From NCBI GenBank assembly GCA_015680685.1, contig MNCI01015611.1, forward strand, positions 312,901-376,900: a DNA stretch of 64,000 bases, given 5' to 3'. Both the position numbers and the translations under genes were made by a program. Source of the DNA: Gnetum montanum (Eukaryota; Streptophyta; Gnetopsida; Gnetales; Gnetaceae). The notes beneath the pieces were generated by a model, which did not search any database, was not told the origin of the DNA, and was given only the letters and a program-made list of their open reading frames with translations. The first letter of the stretch is position 1; the number at the start of each line of letters is the position of its first letter. Shown piece by piece: positions 23,176-32,549 of this stretch.

Positions 23176-23251
23176 CCCCTTTTTTTAAATCATAATATAT
23201 ATATATTTTTCTACCCCTTTTTTTAAATCATAATATATATATATTTTTCTT
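23176..23251. repeat. 38-bp tandem duplication containing a TA-rich box
   Basis: Two nearly identical consecutive units, 23176-23213 and 23214-23251, each CCCC, seven T, AAATCATAA, (TA)n, TTTTTCT. The 3' LTR of C has one unit (about 8535-8570). The (TA)n box is the best candidate for the C LTR core promoter on the minus strand, so this LTR has two. Confidence 0.8.
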
Positions 23252-24842
23252 GTAAAATGGGGTAGGAGATATCTTTATTCTAATTTCCATCATTGTAGTT
23301 GCTTTGCACTCTTCTTCTTCTCATGGCCTTGTAGAAATGTCTTCTTGGCCAAAGTCAGATTCATGATCTTTTTGAATACAAACCCTACCTTCCTTCGAAA
23401 ATGCCCATGTTCATGTTCCTCCTCCGCTTGCTGCCGCTACTATGCACTTCTCACTTACGCTAAAACCTTACAACATTTGTCAGGTAATATAAAATAAAAT
23501 AAGAAATTTTGCAGGCTATGCAGCAATTTTTAGGGCCATGCAAGCCTATGCTGTGCAGCGCCAGTTCACTCCACAGTGACTCCCGCACTGTTTCTGCTCC
23601 ATCATCTCCATATCGCTAACTGTCATTCTATCCTACTAGTGACGAGTAGACGCAGACGCAGAGGCCCAATTATTGGAGAATTTGTGATGGCCCAGACGGC
23701 TCTGCCATTTCTTCTGCTCAGGGCTTGCCAAATGGAAGAACATGTCATTGTTTTTTCCACCAATTGAATGTCGATTCTCATGCTTATGTTCAATCCTGGA
23801 AATTTGCATGAAATACGTTGGTATTCCATGGTGATGGAGCTCTTTTTGATGAGTAGCTACTTGGTGTTGTTGGCACTTGCCATGCCTTTGAAGCTTCCGA
23901 GCACCAACACGAAGTTGCTCTGGTTATTATTTGTGAAATCTATGGTCAGAACTTTAACGCAGCTTCTACTACACGCACTTTTGTCTATGCATTGAATCTA
24001 GTAGCAGGCACCGCAATCGAAGCTATCTTTATATGACTGGCTGTGGCCAGTGCACCTTTGCTTATTGCAAATCTTGTGATTGACGTTGTCTTTGTAAATC
24101 TCGTGACTAGCTGAGGCCATGGACTGGTACATGCAGCAGTCGCAAGCCACAGCGCCAGCGGCCATGAGATCAAGAAGCAATGTCACCATTTGTTACAGAG
24201 AGCAGTCCTTTGTCCTGCAGAATTCTCAATACATGCTCCTTAAACAATTCTTGCATTTACTTGATTCCAGGCACATGTAGGTTGTAGAGTAAAATATCAT
24301 TCTCAAAATAGTGCAGATAAGTTGCAGAGCATACACTCTCGCTAAAGCAAATCCTCTGCCATGATCCTCACCATGCTTTCTAACTTGGCATTCCCTTTCA
24401 AAGGTGCACATTTAGAGAATAGATATTGCAGTGCAGTATGTGAGGATGATGCTTGCACAGCATAAATATATTTACCCTTTAACACTAACTAGCCTAGCAT
24501 TTCCTCACACATTGTGATAAACTTGTTTAAAGTAGTGAAAAATTTTCAAGAATAATGGTCAACCGATTTCTTCCAAACACTCTCACCCATGGCTGATCTT
24601 ATAATCTTTGGTGATTCATGCAAAGTTCTCTCAAAAGCCGTCATGAAATAATATACATAAAGTCTTCCGTCAACATGTATTTGCATTCTTTCCATGTGGA
24701 TTCCAAGTCCCTGGTTGTGATTAGAATCCACAACCAGGGACTTGGAATCAACAACTAGTATCCTTTTAAATTTTTTAAAAAATCTGAACTTAATTTTCCT
24801 TAACAAATTACTACTTCATGAAATGGTATAAATGTGCCAACA

Positions 24843-24859
24843 CCTTGCAACAATGCCAA
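24843..24859 (-). promoter_or_regulatory. Primer-binding site of element A
   Basis: On the minus strand TTGGCATTGTTGCAAGG directly follows the LTR end CTTATCA. It is the same tRNA-Asp type as in B, D, E and F, mutated near its 3' end. Element C is inserted immediately after it. Confidence 0.65.
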
Positions 24860-25193
24860 TGATAAGTGGTTAGGTGTTTCAACACTTACCCATTCAAGTC
24901 ACAAGAGTTCGTATTTGACCAAATCGTAATCTACAAATGGATAATATAAGTATACTAGTGAGCTAATGTTAAGTTTATAATCATTGTCTTCCCATTTAGA
25001 GTTAGTGAGATGCAAAATGTATGGGTTAGCTCTTAATGAGATATATGATGAAATAATGTTGAGTGGCTCTTAATAATGCTAAGTGTAAACATGATAGAAA
25101 TGAATACAATTTCTATTTATATGTTACAATAAAAATGTAAATCTATTCTACCCTATGGTGATAAGCATCTATTCCTAGTTTTTCATACACATT
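24860..25193 (-). repeat. A 5' LTR, U5 end (part 2, after H)
   Basis: Read on the minus strand, this stretch (AACTAGGAATAGATGCTTATC to CTTATCA) aligns with the last third of the E LTR (52435-52765), with shared blocks such as CATTTCTATCATGTTTA against CATTTCTATTATGTTTA. The preceding part of the same LTR is at 46336-46871, beyond H. Confidence 0.65.
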
Positions 25194-25291
25194 TGTTGGC
25201 ACATTTCTACTATTCCATGAAGCATAAAAGGGTATTTTGTATATTGTATGGTCTACACTAAATTTTAATAATAATAATAACAATAAGAATA

Positions 25292-25960
25292 ATGACGATT
25301 TGTAAGAAAAAGAGAGATTCAAGAGATTCTAAGTTTCTAAGTTTCATTCTTTGCAGCAATGAGCACTCTAGAATGGAAGTTGTCAAAGAAATCAAATGCA
25401 TTACCGAAAAGCTCTGTTGTAACGAAGATATTTCTGCCCTTCATTTCCATGAGTTGGTAGTGGTAGTTCAAGGTCAACATTTAGGGAGCTCGTTTGCTTG
25501 CTTGCTTAATCTTGCGAATGTCAAAAAGCGGGAGAAATAAAGTGCGTATTGTTCTAGGATTATTGGTTTTGAAAGGTTCAGAATTTTCAAATGAGGGTTT
25601 GTCTTCATAATTTTAAGCATCATAGAGATCTAAGAGTTGGAAAGGTTTGAATGTGTCGATGTTCCTGGGCAAGATATTCCTCATGATGTCGTTATCATCA
25701 TGAAGCAAAAGATTATTTTGCTTGGTTATAGGGCTAGTCTAATTCTTTGGTGTAAGAGTTCTACATTAAGGAAACTAAAAAGCATAAAAGAGAATTTCCG
25801 AGCTGGCGTGGTGAGTGCTCACTTCAAAAACAAGAACACGCGTGCCCACTGGAAAATTATCATTGGAATTCTTGTCGAAGCCCACTCCGATGCAAATATC
25901 CTACTTATGGCTCTTAAAGTCCACATTTCCAAAGCTTGAAACATTGCCTCAAGAAGAAGT
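25292..25960 (+). pseudogene. Unrecognised coding-like stretches in the U3 of H
   Basis: Two sense frames, 25292-25540 (EVVKEIKCITEKLCCNEDIS, then HELVVVVQGQHLGSSFACLL) and 25637-25939 (VPGQDIPHDVVIIMKQKIIL, then KNKNTRAHWKIIIGILVEAH). Composition is balanced and less AT-rich than the surroundings, which suggests captured genic DNA, but I recognise no family. A long minus-strand frame (25819-26223) overlaps the second. I cannot decide which strand was coding. The sequence is absent from the U3 of C. Confidence 0.35.
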
Positions 25961-26341
25961 CGGATGATTCTACTGTATAATGACAATTGTAAGACTTTCT
26001 TCGAATCTACCCACGGATGAGGAAGACGAGCATGAGGACAAGGCTTCCTCACCACTGCTTCAAAAACCTCGAATTTGTGAAACACCACATAATTTTCCAA
26101 AGATGCAAATTGAAACACACAGACTGGTGATTTCAGCAATGCAAGGTTTGAAAGAAGATTCTTAAGTACAAAATCAGTGGATAGTGTGAAACGGTGTACA
26201 CAATGGCAAGTAGGGAGCAGCAAGTGGATAACATGCTGGCCCCAGTAGTGATAGCTTTAATGAACAACACTTGTGATTTACGATGCAAATGGCTTAATAG
26301 ATGACGTGAATAGGCTGAGATGCATTGGAGTAGTGCAAGGC

Positions 26342-26711
26342 TCATGTGTGTGGATGGTGTTGTGCATGATAGCGGAAGAGCAGCACATGGTAACAGGTGG
26401 TACAGTAAGGAGATAGGGCACGATGGAGTATCCAAGATGTTGCATTCAGGGCCTGGAAAATGTCGTACAGGCAGTTGTCAATAATACAATAACCATGAGC
26501 GTGGAACCATTGCCATTGGCCAAAGCACTGCAAGCTCTGAAAATAGGCAAGGACGACGCAGCCATTAATGTTAGGCATGTAGGTCTTGGTGACGATTTGC
26601 ATGAATCGCACAAGCACATCTCTGTCCACAAAGTTGTTGGGATACCACGCAATCATCGAAAACATCAACCACAGAGCACTATGCCAAATGTTCTAGATGT
26701 CCCACTCCCAC
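26342..26711 (-). pseudogene. Possible pentatricopeptide-repeat (PPR) fragment in the U3 of H
   Basis: The minus strand reads MFSMIAWYPNNFVDRDVLVR, then FMQIVTKTYMPNING, then QWQWFHAHGYCIIDN. This resembles the plant PPR pattern N-M-I-A-G-Y-x-N-G, F-x-Q-M-x(6)-P-N, and the G-x-x-x-H-A-H block that follows in PLS-type PPR proteins. It would be about one and a half repeats. It is antisense to the LTR and stops and substitutions are common. The similarity is a recollected pattern, not an alignment. It could be chance in an unrelated sequence. Confidence 0.3.
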
Positions 26712-26996
26712 TATTGGAGTCATGTCGCGATTCAATCAAATTCTATTTTTGGTTTTCTACCAGAAGATGAAGGGTTGAAAGTTGAAGGAATGTTGTTTTC
26801 TCTCCTTTTTATGTAAACACTCTTTGCACTTCCCTTTGTGGGGATCACTCCTAGTACATTGTCAATCTCTGATCTAATAAATTAACACTCTACTTTTGCT
26901 CGTGGTTTTTATCTTGATTTGGACTTGTCACATAAATTTGTGTGTATGCTTGTTTTTCCTGTTCTTATTTTTTTCTACTTGATTCGTTTCCTAACA
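26712..26996 (+). repeat. 5' LTR of element G (285 bp)
   Basis: Starts TATTGGAGTC (first TG mutated to TA), ends CTAACA. U3 holds only about one unit of the GTTGAAGGG-type minisatellite (26763-26790), against about four in the 3' LTR. A pyrimidine-rich stretch and CTCTTTGCACTTCCC follow, shared with 30905-30935. Confidence 0.8.
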
Positions 26997-27029
26997 AACT
27001 AGTATTGGAGCAAGTTTTGCAAAGGATCA

Positions 27030-27830
27030 ATGGGAGCGATGATGTCCAAGGATGGGAAAGTCAGGATTGACAAGTTTGATAGGATGGACTTTAGCTTCTG
27101 GAAGATGCAAATCAAAGATTATCTATACTAGAAGACGTTGCACGAACTACTATTGGGGAAGAAGCTAGATGATATAAGCAAAGAGGATTGGAAACTATTA
27201 GATTGTCAGGATCTTGGGGTGATTTGTTTGACATTATCATGGAACATTGTATTCAATATTCTCAATCAAAGACTACTTAGGGTTTGATGAATGCCTTATC
27301 AAATATGTATAAGAAGCCATCTTCCTTGAATAAGGTATATTTGATGCACTGATTATTCAATCTGAGGATGTCTAAAGATGCATTGGTTACAGATCACATC
27401 AATGAGTTCAATGTGATCACAAGTTAATTAAGTTCTGTGAGAATCAACTTTGATGATGAGATCAAAGTGTTGATCTTGTTATCATCATTGCCTGATAGCT
27501 AATCTGCAACAATGACTGTAGTTAGCAATTCATCAAGAGATCAAAAATTGAAGTTTTTTGGAGTTTAAGATCTAATTCTCAGTGAGGATATATGTAGAAG
27601 GGAGTCAAGTGAATCTTTGGGTTCTATCTTGAGTAATGAAGGTAGACGTAGAAGTGTTCAGTGAGGACAAAATCAAGGCCATGGAAAACCAAAGTCCAAG
27701 GGAAGAAGTTGATCCAAGGGTCACAAGAATGTTACGTATTAGAATTGCAATAAAAAAGGTCACCTTAGAAAATAGTGCATGGCACCAAAGAAAGAAAAGA
27801 AAAATTAGTATGATGATTCAATAAATGTAG
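27030..27830 (+). pseudogene. Gag of element G
   Basis: ATG 27030 opens MGAMMSKDGKVRIDKFDRMD, then FSFWKMQIKDYLY, the start of the copia Gag (UBN2-type) domain of Tnt1-like elements. SKEDWKLLDCQDLGVI follows at about 27180. The CCHC knuckle is readable near 27735-27785 as NCNKKGHLRK with the last Cys just after (CMAP), its first Cys missing. The open frame at 27636-27824 is a shifted frame of this basic region. Stops and frameshifts are present. Confidence 0.8.
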
Positions 27831-28310
27831 TTGCTGAAGAAATTGTTGATGCCTTAGTTTATTGTGTGGATTGTGGTATTGAGTCTTGGATTATTGATTC
27901 AAGGAAGGGTGATGTTTATATAAAGATTTCCCATAGGAAGCAATTGAAGTTATAGAATGTTAGACATGTTCTAGGTTTAAAGAAAAACCTTATTTCTATG
28001 GGTCATATAGATGTTGAAGGGTACAACACAGTGTTTGGAGGTAGATCTTGGAAAATAATTAAAGAAAATCATATCATTACTTGGGGAAATAAGGTGGGAA
28101 CATTGTACAACACTTTAGAAATAAAAGAGATAGTGTTAGTGGTTGATTCAAAATCAATGTTAATGTTGTGGCATCAAAGGTTCAATCACATGAGTGAAAA
28201 GGAAATGAATTTGCTAGCCTCATAGGGGAGATTACTGGACTTGAAGTCTGTTGATGTTGGTTTATGTAAAGGATGTGTTCATGGCAAGTAGAAAAGAGTT
28301 AGTTTCTCAA
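27831..28310 (+). pseudogene. Protease remnant and GAG-pre-integrase domain of element G
   Basis: At 27870-27900 SWIIDS stands in the place of the copia protease motif W-I-L-D-S-G-A, with Gly changed to Arg and an internal deletion straight after (the loop to GDVYIKISH is missing about 40 residues). From 27998 the frame reads MGHIDVEGYNTVFGG and LWHQRFNHMSEKEMNLL (28165-28215), with CKGCVHGK at about 28268-28290, the His-His-Cys-Cys zinc site before integrase. Confidence 0.75.
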
Positions 28311-28760
28311 AAGTTGGAAAAACATCAAAGACCAAGAGGTTGGAATTGGCACATACAAATGTATGGAAACTAGCCCTAGTGAGTTTCCTTAGTGGCTTGT
28401 GCTATTATGTCATATTTATTGATGATTCCACTAGAAATGTATGGGTTTATTTTTCTAAAAATAAAGCTAATTTGTTTTCTACATTTAAAAGGCAAAAGGC
28501 AGAAGTGGAAAATCAAACTAGTGTGAAAGTCAAGTGTTTGAGGTTTGATAATGAAGGAAAATATGATAATCTAGAGTTCAAGGCTTTATATTTTGAGAAT
28601 GAGATCAAAATGATTAAGATGGTTTCTAAAACACCAAAGAAAAATGGTGTTGTTGAGAGAATGAACATGACCTTGAATGAGAGAGCTAAAGGCATGAGGA
28701 TATCTTCTAGACTACCAAAGATGTTTGGGAAGATGTAGTCAGCATAGCAACCTATCTCAT
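28311..28760 (+). pseudogene. Integrase core of element G
   Basis: One open frame covers most of the rve core (28340-28738). HTNVWKLAL stands in place of HTDVWGP, so the first catalytic Asp is Asn. IDDSTRNVWVYF follows, the second Asp is kept in LRFDNEGKYDN, and the Glu is kept in KNGVVERMNMTLNERAKGMR. The frame stops at 28736 within a part that continues in homologues (AVSTAAYLINRGPS-like, readable as TYLIN*GPS at 28750). Confidence 0.85.
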
Positions 28761-29650
28761 AAATTGAGGACCTTCAATTCTACTAGACTTTAAGATGCCT
28801 AAGGAGGAATGGTCAGGAAAGATAGTAAACTTCTCACATTTAAAAGTTTTTGGTTATGTATCATATGTGCACTTAGGTTCTGACGTCTGAGATAAACTTG
28901 ATCATAAAGCCAAGAAATGTTATTTTATTCACTATGGTTCTAATGATTTTGGTTATCTTTTTTAGGATGATCAAAATAGAAAAATTATAAGACATAAGGA
29001 TGTCACTTTTAATGAACATGTGGTGTACAAGGATAAGTTCGGATCAAAATCTAACAATGCAGGGATGTAGGAAAAGGAAAGTCAGAGGATCAAATTGGAA
29101 AAGATATCTGAGAGGGATGTAGTTGGAAGGATTCAAGAAAATCATAGAAATAGGATAGCTAAAGATGAAGTTGAAGTGGAGTTAGAAATAGTTACACCAA
29201 AGCCTCAGTTAAGAAAGTCTACTAGAACATCAAAGCCCAGAGATAGGTACTCTCCCTTTTTACATTATTTACTTTTGACTAATGCTAGGGAACCATAATG
29301 TTTGATGAAGCAATGCATGTGACATATTGTGTTAAGTGGAAGCTAGCTATGAGAGATGAGAGGAAGTCACCCTAGAAAAATATGACATGGACACTGACTA
29401 AGTTGCCAAAAAGAAAGAGGACATTGTAGAATAAGTGGATGTATAGGGTCAAGGAAGAACATGATGGTAGCAAAAGATACAAGGCAGGGTTAGTAGTTAA
29501 GGGTTTCCAATAGAAAAGTGGAATTGACTATATAGAGATTTTATCTCCTATGGTAAGGTTGACTACCATTTAAATTAGTGCTAAGTATTGTGGCTAATGA
29601 TGATTTGCATCTACAATAGTTGGATTTCAAAACTAATTTCTTGCATGGTG
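28761..29650 (+). pseudogene. Integrase C-terminus and N-terminal half of the RT of element G
   Basis: 28820-29040 reads EEWSGKIVNFSHLKVFGYVS and later IIRHKDVTFNEHVVYKDK, typical of the copia integrase-RT linker. 29095-29298 (RKSTRTSKPRDRYSP) is the acidic-basic linker before RT. RT begins at about 29335 (KLAMRDERKSP, TWTLTKLPKRKRTLQNKWMY, YKAGLVVKGFQ) and reaches LDFKTNFLHGD at 29623-29655, where the minisatellite segment cuts in. Confidence 0.8.
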
Positions 29651-30000
29651 ACCCAAATTCTATTTTTTGGTTGTTTCCATTCCTTTGTATTTCTTGGAAG
29701 TTGAAGGGTCATTCCCTAGAAGTTGAAGGGTCGGTTATTACAGAAGTCGAAGGATTGACCATTACAAAAGTTGAAGTGTCAACCATTATAAAAGTTAAAG
29801 GATCGACCATTATAGCAATTGAAGGGTTGACCATTATAGAAGTTAAAGTATCAACTATTATAGAAATTGAAGGGTTAGCTGTTACAAACGTTGAAGGGTT
29901 GACTATTATAGAAGTTAAAGTGTTGACCGTTACAAAATTTGAAGGGTTGGTCATTACAAAAGTTGAAGAGATACTATTGTCTCTTCCTTTTAGTTGGAAG
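29651..30000 (+). repeat. U3-like segment with a 24-bp minisatellite inside the RT of G
   Basis: 29655-29695 resembles the U3 of G (CCAAATTCTATTTTTTGG against CCAATTCTATTTCTAG at 30747). About 11.4 units of 24 bp follow at 29698-29970, core GTTGAAGGGTTGACCATTAT and variants, partly alternating in pairs as a 48-bp higher-order unit. The end (GAGATACTATTGTCTCTTCC) resembles the U3 just after the array (GGGATTTTTTTTTCTCTCCC). The segment replaces about 0.9 kb of RT, including the YVDD active-site block. It keeps an open frame on both strands because 24 is a multiple of 3; those frames (plus 29620-30024, minus 29709-29954) are not genes. Confidence 0.8.
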
Positions 30001-30630
30001 TTTGATGTATGCTATGATCTATAGTAGACCCAACATAGCACATGCAATGGGAGTTGTTAGTAGGTTCATGTTTGATCCAAGAAGAGAGCATTGGGAAGCT
30101 ATAAAGTGGCTCTTAGATATCTGAAAGGAACTTTAGGTATAATACTTTGTTTTAAAAGGAACAACATTAGTCTATAGGATTTTTTTATGCAAACTTGGGA
30201 GGTGATTTGGATAGCAGGAAACCACTGGTTACATTTTCATTATGGGTAGTACTGATGTGAGTTGGATGTCTTGACTTTAGAATAGCATTGTTCTCTCAAC
30301 CATAGAAGAAGAATATATGGCTATATTAGAAGTTAGAAAGGAGATGATTTGGTTGAAGGATCTTCTAAGAGAGTTGGGTAAGACTCAAGATAGCAATGAG
30401 CTCTTCAATGATAGTCAAAGTGCCATACATTTGGCTAATGATCTAGTTTTTCATTCCTAATCTAAACACATTCGGTTGAGGTATCATCATATCCATGGGT
30501 TGATAAATGATGGAACATTATTGCTAAGGAAGATTCTTGGTTTAAAAAACCCTGTAGACATGTTGACCAAGGTGGTCACCACTGCTAAGCTAAGGCTCTA
30601 CATGACCTTAGTAGGCCTCCATGGTTAGTG
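30001..30630 (+). pseudogene. RT end and RNase H of element G
   Basis: After the minisatellite the copia pol resumes with GSLMYAMIYSRPNIAHAMGV at about 29998-30055 and SRFMFDPRREHWEAIKW. RNase H follows: NLGGDLDSRK (30188), STIEEEYMAILEVRKEMIWL (30296-30350), and DSQSAIHLAND (30410-30445, catalytic-Asp block). The end reads KNPVDMLTKVVTT (30550). It carries stops and a frameshift. In life it would remove the RNA of RNA-DNA hybrids. Confidence 0.85.
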
Positions 30631-30723
30631 ATGAGGAGGCGCCACACTAGGAGTTGATAGTGTACATGGGAGAAGAAAATTTGCAAGATTTTTTTTTTCT
30701 TAAATCAATCTCCAAGTGGGAGA

Positions 30724-31111
30724 TCATTGGAATCATGTTGCAATCGATCCAATTCTATTTCTAGTTTTTTACCATTACATTGTACTAGAAGATGCACAGT
30801 CAGTCGTTACAAAAGCTAAAGGGTCGGTTGTTATAGAAGTTAAAAGGTCAGCCTTTTTAAAAGTTAAAGGGTTAAAAGTTGAAGGGATTTTTTTTTCTCT
30901 CCCTTTTATGTAGACATCCTTTGCAATTCCCTTTGTGGATCACCCATTGTGGGGATCACTCCCCTATAGTACACTCTCAATATTTGATCTAAGGAATTAA
31001 CTCTCTACTTCTACCCATGGTTTTCATCCTAATTTAGGGTTTCCACATCAATTTTGTGTGCGCACTTTTTTCCCTATTCTTATTATTTTTCACTTGATTC
31101 ATTTCCTAACA
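30724..31111 (+). repeat. 3' LTR of element G (about 388 bp)
   Basis: Preceded by the purine tract CCAAGTGGGAGA, as usual for Tnt1-like copia elements. It starts CATTGGAATCATG and ends CCTAACA. It is about 100 bp longer than the 5' LTR because of about four minisatellite units (30795-30885) and a duplicated GGATCACYCC stretch at 30940-30965. Confidence 0.8.
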
Positions 31112-32008
31112 TCCACTCCCATTAAATTGTGACGTGTGAGCATGACGTTGCCAATAATTGTCTGATTGATTGGCAACTACCTCTACTATTAAAGCCATGT
31201 TGTTGGTAGTCATGGCTCCTTAGCTGATGTAGAAATAAATGCTACAATTGGTTTTTCAGGCCTCCCACTACGTAATAATGGAAATCTCCATGGTCTCTAC
31301 CATACACTACTTGTGCATCTTTGCGTAAGCAAAAATAACTTAAAGCTAAGGCCAATGCAAACAATGACTTCATGAAGGCCTACAACGTCGAATTGTGATA
31401 CAAGTGGGATGTCTATTTTCTCTCCTTCACAAAATATAGGCTAGGAAACCTTGGATGATAAGCTACTGGTTGCCATACTATGAGTGGTACTTGTGCAAGG
31501 GAAAAAATGATAGGTGCAATGGCAACAACACTACAAACAGTGACACTACTGCATAGTTGGTGCAACGCATGGTGCATAGTGGTTAAGTGGAGCAACAATG
31601 CATTATCATGGAAATGACATCAATGACATTGAAGATGGAGGAGATGCAACATAGCAAATCATAAAACCATTGTTCCTATACTTGTGGGTTATGGATACAA
31701 CTAATTTTTAAAATAAAAGTTTTCTTTAACCCTTGTCCAAAAATATAATAAGAAAAAATGAATTAAAATGGACATAAGGTTACACTATAAGTTTTCACAA
31801 CAATATTATATATATATATATATATAGGAAAAAATTTTTATTAAAAAGAAAAGGAGATTATTAGGTAGGACACTTGCCAACTATGGCTTGAATTTCTCTA
31901 ATAACTTCCTATAGAAGTTATAACTTCTTATGGTGGTTATAAGTAAATTCCTTTGATATTTGTAACTCACCTTAATCTATTATGATGGTTGTAACTACCC
32001 AAAAGCCA
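31112..32008 (+). other. U3 of H, second part (after G)
   Basis: No gene recognised. It continues the less AT-rich, mixed-composition DNA of the first part (25194-26711). A minus-strand frame at 31413-31598 is short and of unknown origin. A (TA)n run lies at 31804-31826. Downstream, 31830-32005 has several TTATAACTTCTTATGG-type repeats around GGTTATAA and GGTTGTAAC motifs before the TATA box. Confidence 0.45.
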
Positions 32009-32019
32009 CTATAAAAAAG
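32009..32019 (+). promoter_or_regulatory. TATA box of the H LTR
   Basis: CTATAAAAAAG at 32009-32019, followed by GGGCTTCAACGG and then by sequence shared with the C LTRs (from about 32045). It marks the likely U3/R border of the C-family LTR. Confidence 0.5.
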
Positions 32020-32549
32020 GGCTTCAACGGTAGAATTCAAAAAATTAGAGAGTAACTTAGAAGAATCATTGAAGATTGCTGATAAAGAATGGCTTGCTAA
32101 TTGCATCATCAATTTAGCTGCTTTGTTTAAATCCTATGAGTTCTTTTCTTCTCATTTTATCTTAGCTACTTAGCTAATGGTTTAGATAATACTGTGCTTG
32201 GCATTTAATTTTTGGATATTCTAATTGCTCTTATAGCTCTATTTTCACACAATTCTAGAGTTCTATTTGGTTTCCATATAAGAGCTTATGTTATTTTTGA
32301 AAAGCATATTAAGCAATTTAATACTAATGTCTTTATAATATTGCCTATTCAAGCCCAAAGAGTCTAGAAAATCTTTGATATTTTGAGCTGACTTGAAATA
32401 GCTTCAATTATTTAAAGTCTTTTTCTTGATGTTTCAATCTTGAAATTGTTAAATCATTTCTAATAGCTCTATTATTTAGAATTCTTAACAACTATTTAAC
32501 TAGGGAAATAATAGCTTGCATTTTATCATTTACAAAGAATTTTGGTAGT
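32020..32549 (+). repeat. R-U5 of H, part 1 (before D)
   Basis: Reverse complement of C LTR 8040-8520 with good similarity: GCTTGCTAATTGCATCA, TTCTTTTCTTCTCATTTTATC and AAGCTTATGTT-type blocks. The match continues across D at 45713. It fixes H as a C-family LTR in plus orientation. Confidence 0.7.

Larger units (their letters stand above)
7424..24842 (-). mobile_element. Element C: long-LTR retrotransposon with a short internal region, nested in A
   Basis: Two direct repeats, 7424-10575 and 20783-24842, share most of their length, including TGTTGG/CCAACA-type ends, in the same orientation. Read on the minus strand the right copy is the 5' LTR and the left copy the 3' LTR. After removing B and the solo LTR S, C is about 7 kb, of which only about 1 kb is internal. 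The flanks give a near target duplication (TCTTG/CCTTG). A polypurine tract lies before the 3' LTR. No pol was recognised, so C looks non-autonomous, of the LARD type. The alternative that these are two copies of a DNA transposon was considered and is less likely, because only TGTTGG is shared between the two termini. Confidence 0.6.
20783..24842 (-). repeat. 5' LTR of element C, interrupted by solo LTR S
   Basis: On the minus strand it starts TGTTGGCACATTTATACC at 24842 and ends near CCAATA at 20783 (CCAACA mutated). Without S (21662-22925 plus one AACAT) it is about 2.8 kb. The U3 part at 23380-24420 is noticeably GC- and CpG-richer than the same part of the 3' LTR. The coding-like stretches at 23576-24189 on both strands correspond to 9346-9874. 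Two 38-bp copies of a TA-rich box are present (23176-23251). Confidence 0.6.
26712..31111 (+). mobile_element. Element G: Ty1/copia (Tnt1-like) retrotransposon nested in the U3 of H
   Basis: 5' LTR 26712-26996 and 3' LTR 30724-31111 share ends (TATTGGAGTCATG / CATTGGAATCATG; both CCTAACA). The flanks are CCCAC (26707-26711) and TCCAC (31112-31116), one mismatch. Gag, protease, integrase, RT and RNase H occur in copia order, which distinguishes it from gypsy (integrase before RT). RT is interrupted by a U3-like minisatellite. The frame is broken throughout by stops. Confidence 0.85.

Noticed and set aside
25819-26223. 134-codon minus-strand frame
   Set aside because: It overlaps plus-strand coding-like DNA in the U3 of H. 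No motif recognised, so it is not called a gene.
29709-29954. Open minus-strand frame (repeated T-I-M-V-N-P-S-type peptide) and its plus-strand partner 29620-30024
   Set aside because: Both arise from a 24-bp minisatellite, a multiple of three, which stays open in several frames. The plus frame is only the broken RT of G.
31804-31826. (TA)n run as a promoter
   Set aside because: A plain microsatellite. The better TATA box of H is at 32009.
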